Shown here: positions 5,143 to 7,252 of the stretch, one piece after another | How positions within the stretch are numbered: the stretch's first letter is position 1 | Layout of the letters: each line of letters opens with the position of its first letter | NCBI GenBank assembly: GCA_017885385.1 | Contig: JAFNGF010000336.1 | Coordinates: forward strand, 1 to 7,252 | From: Planctomycetota bacterium | GTDB taxonomy: Bacteria; Planctomycetota; Phycisphaerae; Sedimentisphaerales; Anaerobacaceae | Direction of reading: 5' to 3' | Length of the DNA stretch: 7,252 nt | Notes under the pieces: generated by a model | What the model saw: the letters and a program-made list of their open reading frames with translations, nothing else | Database searches by the model: none | What the model was told of the DNA's origin: nothing | Made by a program: the position numbers and the translations under genes

Positions 5143-6556
5143 CCTGCCAGCCTGTTTTTTCTTTTAAATAATCGCCGAAGTTCTGTGCGCTTTCCGGCTC
5201 ACCGTGCACGACAAAGACTCGCCTGGGCGGCTTTTTCAGCCCGCTCAGCCATTTCAAAAGCTCGTCCCTATCTGCGTGGGCTGAGAAACCGTTTATTTGC
5301 ACAACTCTCGCCATAACCGGATATTCTTTGCCCAGTATCCTGACCTGCTTTTCGCCGTCAACGATGCGTCTGCCGAGCGTGCCCACAGCCTGGTAACCGA
5401 CAAACATTACCGTACTTTCGGGTCTGGAAATGTTATTAACTAAGTGGTGTTTTATCCTTCCGCCCGTACACATTCCAGACCCCGCTATAACCATAATCGG
5501 CCTTTTTATACGGTTAATCGCCTTTGACGCCGCCACATTCTCAACCATTTTAAGGCCCGGAAATCTAAAGGGCGATTTGTGCTTCTCGATATATTCAGTT
5601 AGCTCGTGGTCATAAAGCTCCGGATGCTGCTCGAAAATCCTGGTGATACTTGTAGCCATAGGGCTATCGAGAAACACCAAAAGGTGCGGCACGGCTTTTT
5701 CCAGCACAAGCTCATTTATGTAGTATAGAACCTCCTGGGAGCGCTCCAGCGCAAAACTTGGAACGATGATGTTGCCGCGTGCTCGCCTGGTCGAATTTAT
5801 CACTTCAGCCATCGCCTTTTTTATATCACCGCGGCCCTGATGGATTCTATCACCATAGGTGGACTCGACGAGTACGTAGTCAGCCTGGTCAACATAAGCC
5901 GGATCATGCACGATGGGTCTATCGGGTCTGCCGATGTCTCCCGAGAATAAGATGCTCCTGGCCTGTCCATTCCTTCGCTCCACTCCAGGCCTGTCCTGAG
6001 CGCCGTCGAAGGGACAGGCTTCTCCGACGGTAACTTTTATTATAGAAGAGCCGAGCACGTGCCCGGCATCGTAGAAAGTCGCCTGAACATTTTCACTTAT
6101 CCTGACGGGCTGTTTATATTTGACCGGTGAAAATTGCGGAAAGCACGCCTCCGCGTCAGCCTGAGTGTACAGCGGAACCACCGGGTATGGACCCTTTCGG
6201 CCCTCTCGCTCGTGTCTTCTGCGCTTGAACTGCGCGTCTTCCTCCTGCAACTTGGCCGAATCCAATAATATTATCCGCGCGATTTCAGCCGTAGCAGCGG
6301 TGCAGTATATCTTGCCCTTAAATCCATCTCGAGCCAGCTTGGGCAACAAGCCGCAATGGTCCAGATGCGCGTGAGTCAACAGTACTGCATCTATGCTATC
6401 GGGCGGTACAGAAAACGCCTCCCAGTTTCTTGCCAGCAGATGTCGTTCCTGATATAGTCCGCAATCCACCAGCACGCGCGTGCCATCAGCTTCAAGCAGG
6501 TGCCGAGAACCCGTGACATTTTGAGCTGCGCCAAGAAACCTCAGCTTTATCTGCAT
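5102..6556 (-). CDS. Metallo-beta-lactamase fold, beta-CASP RNase-like protein (RNA-specificity type)
   Basis: 484 residues counted from ATG 6556. The zinc motif HAHLDH sits at residues 62-67 (H62, H64, D66, H67). Further metal ligands are H166 in GHVLGSS, D207 in SGDIGR and H451 in VVHGE, with H427 in FSAHAD. The beta-CASP region includes VESTYG (230-235) and AGSGMCTGGR (358-367). This is the layout of COG1236-type proteins, relatives of CPSF and of archaeal and Thermus RNA-processing nucleases, so a cytoplasmic endo- or exoribonuclease role is likely. A GTG at 6571 would add five residues. I prefer 6556 because AAGG stands six bases before it and the protein then begins with the usual MQIKLRFLGAAQNVTGS. 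About 20 residues (180-199) between strand IIKVTV and SILFSGDIG are extra and come from an inserted palindromic repeat; the frame and all metal ligands are kept, so the protein is probably still active. The 3' end overlaps the radical SAM gene by 41 bases. Confidence 0.93.
   Translation of the reverse strand: MQIKLRFLGAAQNVTGSRHLLEADGTRVLVDCGLYQERHLLARNWEAFSVPPDSIDAVLLTHAHLDHCGLLPKLARDGFKGKIYCTAATAEIARIILLDSAKLQEEDAQFKRRRHEREGRKGPYPVVPLYTQADAEACFPQFSPVKYKQPVRISENVQATFYDAGHVLGSSIIKVTVGEACPFDGAQDRPGVERRNGQARSILFSGDIGRPDRPIVHDPAYVDQADYVLVESTYGDRIHQGRGDIKKAMAEVINSTRRARGNIIVPSFALERSQEVLYYINELVLEKAVPHLLVFLDSPMATSITRIFEQHPELYDHELTEYIEKHKSPFRFPGLKMVENVAASKAINRIKRPIMVIAGSGMCTGGRIKHHLVNNISRPESTVMFVGYQAVGTLGRRIVDGEKQVRILGKEYPVMARVVQINGFSAHADRDELLKWLSGLKKPPRRVFVVHGEPESAQNFGDYLKEKTGWQVNVPAYQDEIVLD
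5129..5165 (+). terminator. Candidate intrinsic terminator of the tatA-tatC-radical SAM operon
   Basis: A perfect 7-base stem GGCAGGT (5129-5135) / ACCTGCC (5142-5148) with a 6-base loop spans the radical SAM stop codon (TGA 5140-5142). The tract TTTTTTCTTTT follows at 5155-5165. The six bases between stem and T-tract weaken the call. The same bases encode the C-terminal region of the opposing beta-CASP gene (KEKTGWQ and following). Confidence 0.5.
5961..6019. repeat. Nested palindromic (REP-like) element inserted in frame in the beta-CASP gene
   Basis: Outer arms GCCTGTCC (5961-5968) and GGACAGGC (6012-6019) are perfect inverses. Inside them CTTCG (5973-5977) pairs with CGAAG (6007-6011). 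A second GCCTGTCC at 5989-5996 also pairs with the right arm, and CAGGCCTG (5986-5993) is a self-palindrome. The translated peptide (PFDGAQDRP... on the minus strand) resembles a peptide I recall from short dispersed palindromic repeats in many environmental bacterial genomes. That recollection is not verified. Length and position explain the extra residues in the host protein. Confidence 0.7.
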
Positions 6557-6595
6557 ACCCAACCTTATCACACAAAGGACATTTTAGGATGCGAG

Positions 6596-6624
6596 ATTCT
6601 ACAGATATGTGGGCACAGTGTCAA
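6596..6624 (-). promoter_or_regulatory. Predicted sigma-70 promoter of the beta-CASP gene
   Basis: On the minus strand TTGACA (6624-6619), a 17-base spacer and TAGAAT (6601-6596) match 11 of 12 consensus positions. The start would be near 6589, giving a leader of about 33 bases before ATG 6556. This shows the gene is probably transcribed independently of the beta-helix gene upstream. The rest of 6557-6676 contains no other clear signal. Confidence 0.75.
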
Positions 6625-6676
6625 ACAAAGAACCTGTGAGCTGAGGCTCGCGGTTGTGTCTGGGCGGAGCCGGACA

Positions 6677-7252
6677 TTACTGGGGCCAAAGCCAGCTATC
6701 AGCAAGAATGGCAACGTCCCGGAAGTCGACTATACCATTTCTATCGAGGTCTTCAGCCAGAAGAGTTTGCTCACGCCGCCAGCTATCGGTGAATTGGGCG
6801 AAATCCTGCCAATGAACTGTATCGTCATTATTCAGGTCAGCCACATTGCCGAGATTTGATTGGGACATACTGGCTTGGGCCGTGCCGCCGAAAGCTCCCA
6901 TGTTTATGCGTTTGCCGTGCGGCCATAATTCGCTGGCCCAATCTGAGCTCGGGTCGCCGGCATCAATGCACAGACTGGTGACATCATCCTTTATCCAGCT
7001 TTCGCTGGCTGGGTCCCATCTTCCTGCCTGAGACTTCAAATGATAATCGCCATTATTTGGATCGGCAAATAACGGATCGGCGTCAATGTTGCCTTCGCCT
7101 GGCCAACCCCCCTGTATGTCGCTGTAGGCTACTGTGACGAAATCACCCTCTATCTGGACATTATTACAAGCGCTGCCATTGTGGTATATTATAGAGTTGC
7201 TGACTGTCGGCTTGCCGCCAAAAATGCCGTGCTGCAGATTTCCGACGATTGT
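6677..7252 (-). CDS. Secreted right-handed beta-helix protein with C-terminal dockerin-like double EF-hand (C-terminal part; runs off right edge)
   Basis: The last 191 residues are visible; the frame is open to base 7252, so the start lies beyond the right edge. Residues 1-50 read like parallel beta-helix rungs (TIVGN, VSNSIIYHN, VAYSDIQGG). Next come NIDADPLFADPNNGDYHLKS (55-74) and CIDAGDP through INMGAFGGTAQASMS (95-130), a closing module I associate with planctomycete beta-helix and polysaccharide-acting proteins. The C-terminus carries two calcium-loop sequences, DLNNDDTVHWQD (139-150) and DLDRNGIVDFRD (168-179), each followed by a helix with xSW (TDSW, ADSW), ending in WLWPQ. This is dockerin type I-like. 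Such tails may mediate calcium-dependent attachment, but no cohesin partner is seen here. No PEP-CTERM or other sorting signal follows the dockerin. A TTG at 7039 is an internal leucine, not the start. The enzymatic role, if any, lies in the missing part. Confidence 0.85.
   Translation of the reverse strand, partial: TIVGNLQHGIFGGKPTVSNSIIYHNGSACNNVQIEGDFVTVAYSDIQGGWPGEGNIDADPLFADPNNGDYHLKSQAGRWDPASESWIKDDVTSLCIDAGDPSSDWASELWPHGKRINMGAFGGTAQASMSQSNLGNVADLNNDDTVHWQDFAQFTDSWRREQTLLAEDLDRNGIVDFRDVAILADSWLWPQ

Noticed and set aside
6638..6649. Possible terminator hairpin (GAGC/GCTC) after the beta-helix gene
   Set aside because: The stem is only four bases and the T-rich stretch after it is broken; too weak to call.
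6677..7039. Separate small gene starting at TTG 7039
   Set aside because: The frame is open upstream to the window edge with matching beta-helix content, so this TTG is an internal leucine of a larger protein.
1..7252. CRISPR arrays, tRNA or rRNA genes, insertion sequences
   Set aside because: No regularly spaced repeats, cloverleaf or CCA-ended sequences, or transposase-like frames were seen on either strand.

Overview
The window looks like a chromosomal segment from a Gram-negative-type bacterium, most likely a planctomycete of the Phycisphaerae/Sedimentisphaerales kind. This assignment is inference. It rests on the right-handed beta-helix protein with a C-terminal dockerin-like double EF-hand ending in WLWPQ, and on the DUF6599-like / Tat-dependent DUF362 / NapH-type polyferredoxin gene set. 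I see no rRNA, tRNA, CRISPR array, transposase or phage gene. Genes fill almost the whole window, and the longest gene-free stretch is the 191-base divergent promoter region at 2306-2496.

Left part (1-2305, minus strand): a tight three-gene operon. Its order of transcription is a membrane-anchored DUF6599-like protein, a DUF362 protein with a twin-arginine N-terminus, and the start of a NapH/NosR/CcoG-like 4Fe-4S membrane protein that runs off the left edge. The first two genes overlap by 8 bases; the second and third are 8 bases apart. Together they look like an uncharacterised envelope redox or maturation module.

Middle (2306-2496): a divergent regulatory region. A minus-strand promoter (TTGACC-N17-TATAAT) and a plus-strand promoter (TTGACT-N17-TATACT) overlap across the same -10 bases. 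A second plus-strand promoter with full consensus (TTGACA-N17-TATAAT) lies nearer tatA.

Plus-strand operon (2497-5142): tatA, tatC and a cobalamin-binding-type radical SAM protein. TatA and TatC form a minimal Tat translocase. The divergently transcribed DUF362 protein is an obvious candidate substrate. The role of the radical SAM enzyme is unknown. A hairpin plus T-tract at its stop codon is a plausible terminator and lies inside the coding region of the opposing gene.

Right part (minus strand): a metallo-beta-lactamase/beta-CASP RNase-like protein (5102-6556) with its own near-consensus promoter. It overlaps the radical SAM gene tail to tail by 41 bases. A roughly 59-base nested palindromic repeat has inserted in frame into this gene and adds about 20 residues. 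At the right edge is the C-terminal part of a large secreted beta-helix protein with a dockerin-like tail (6677-7252).
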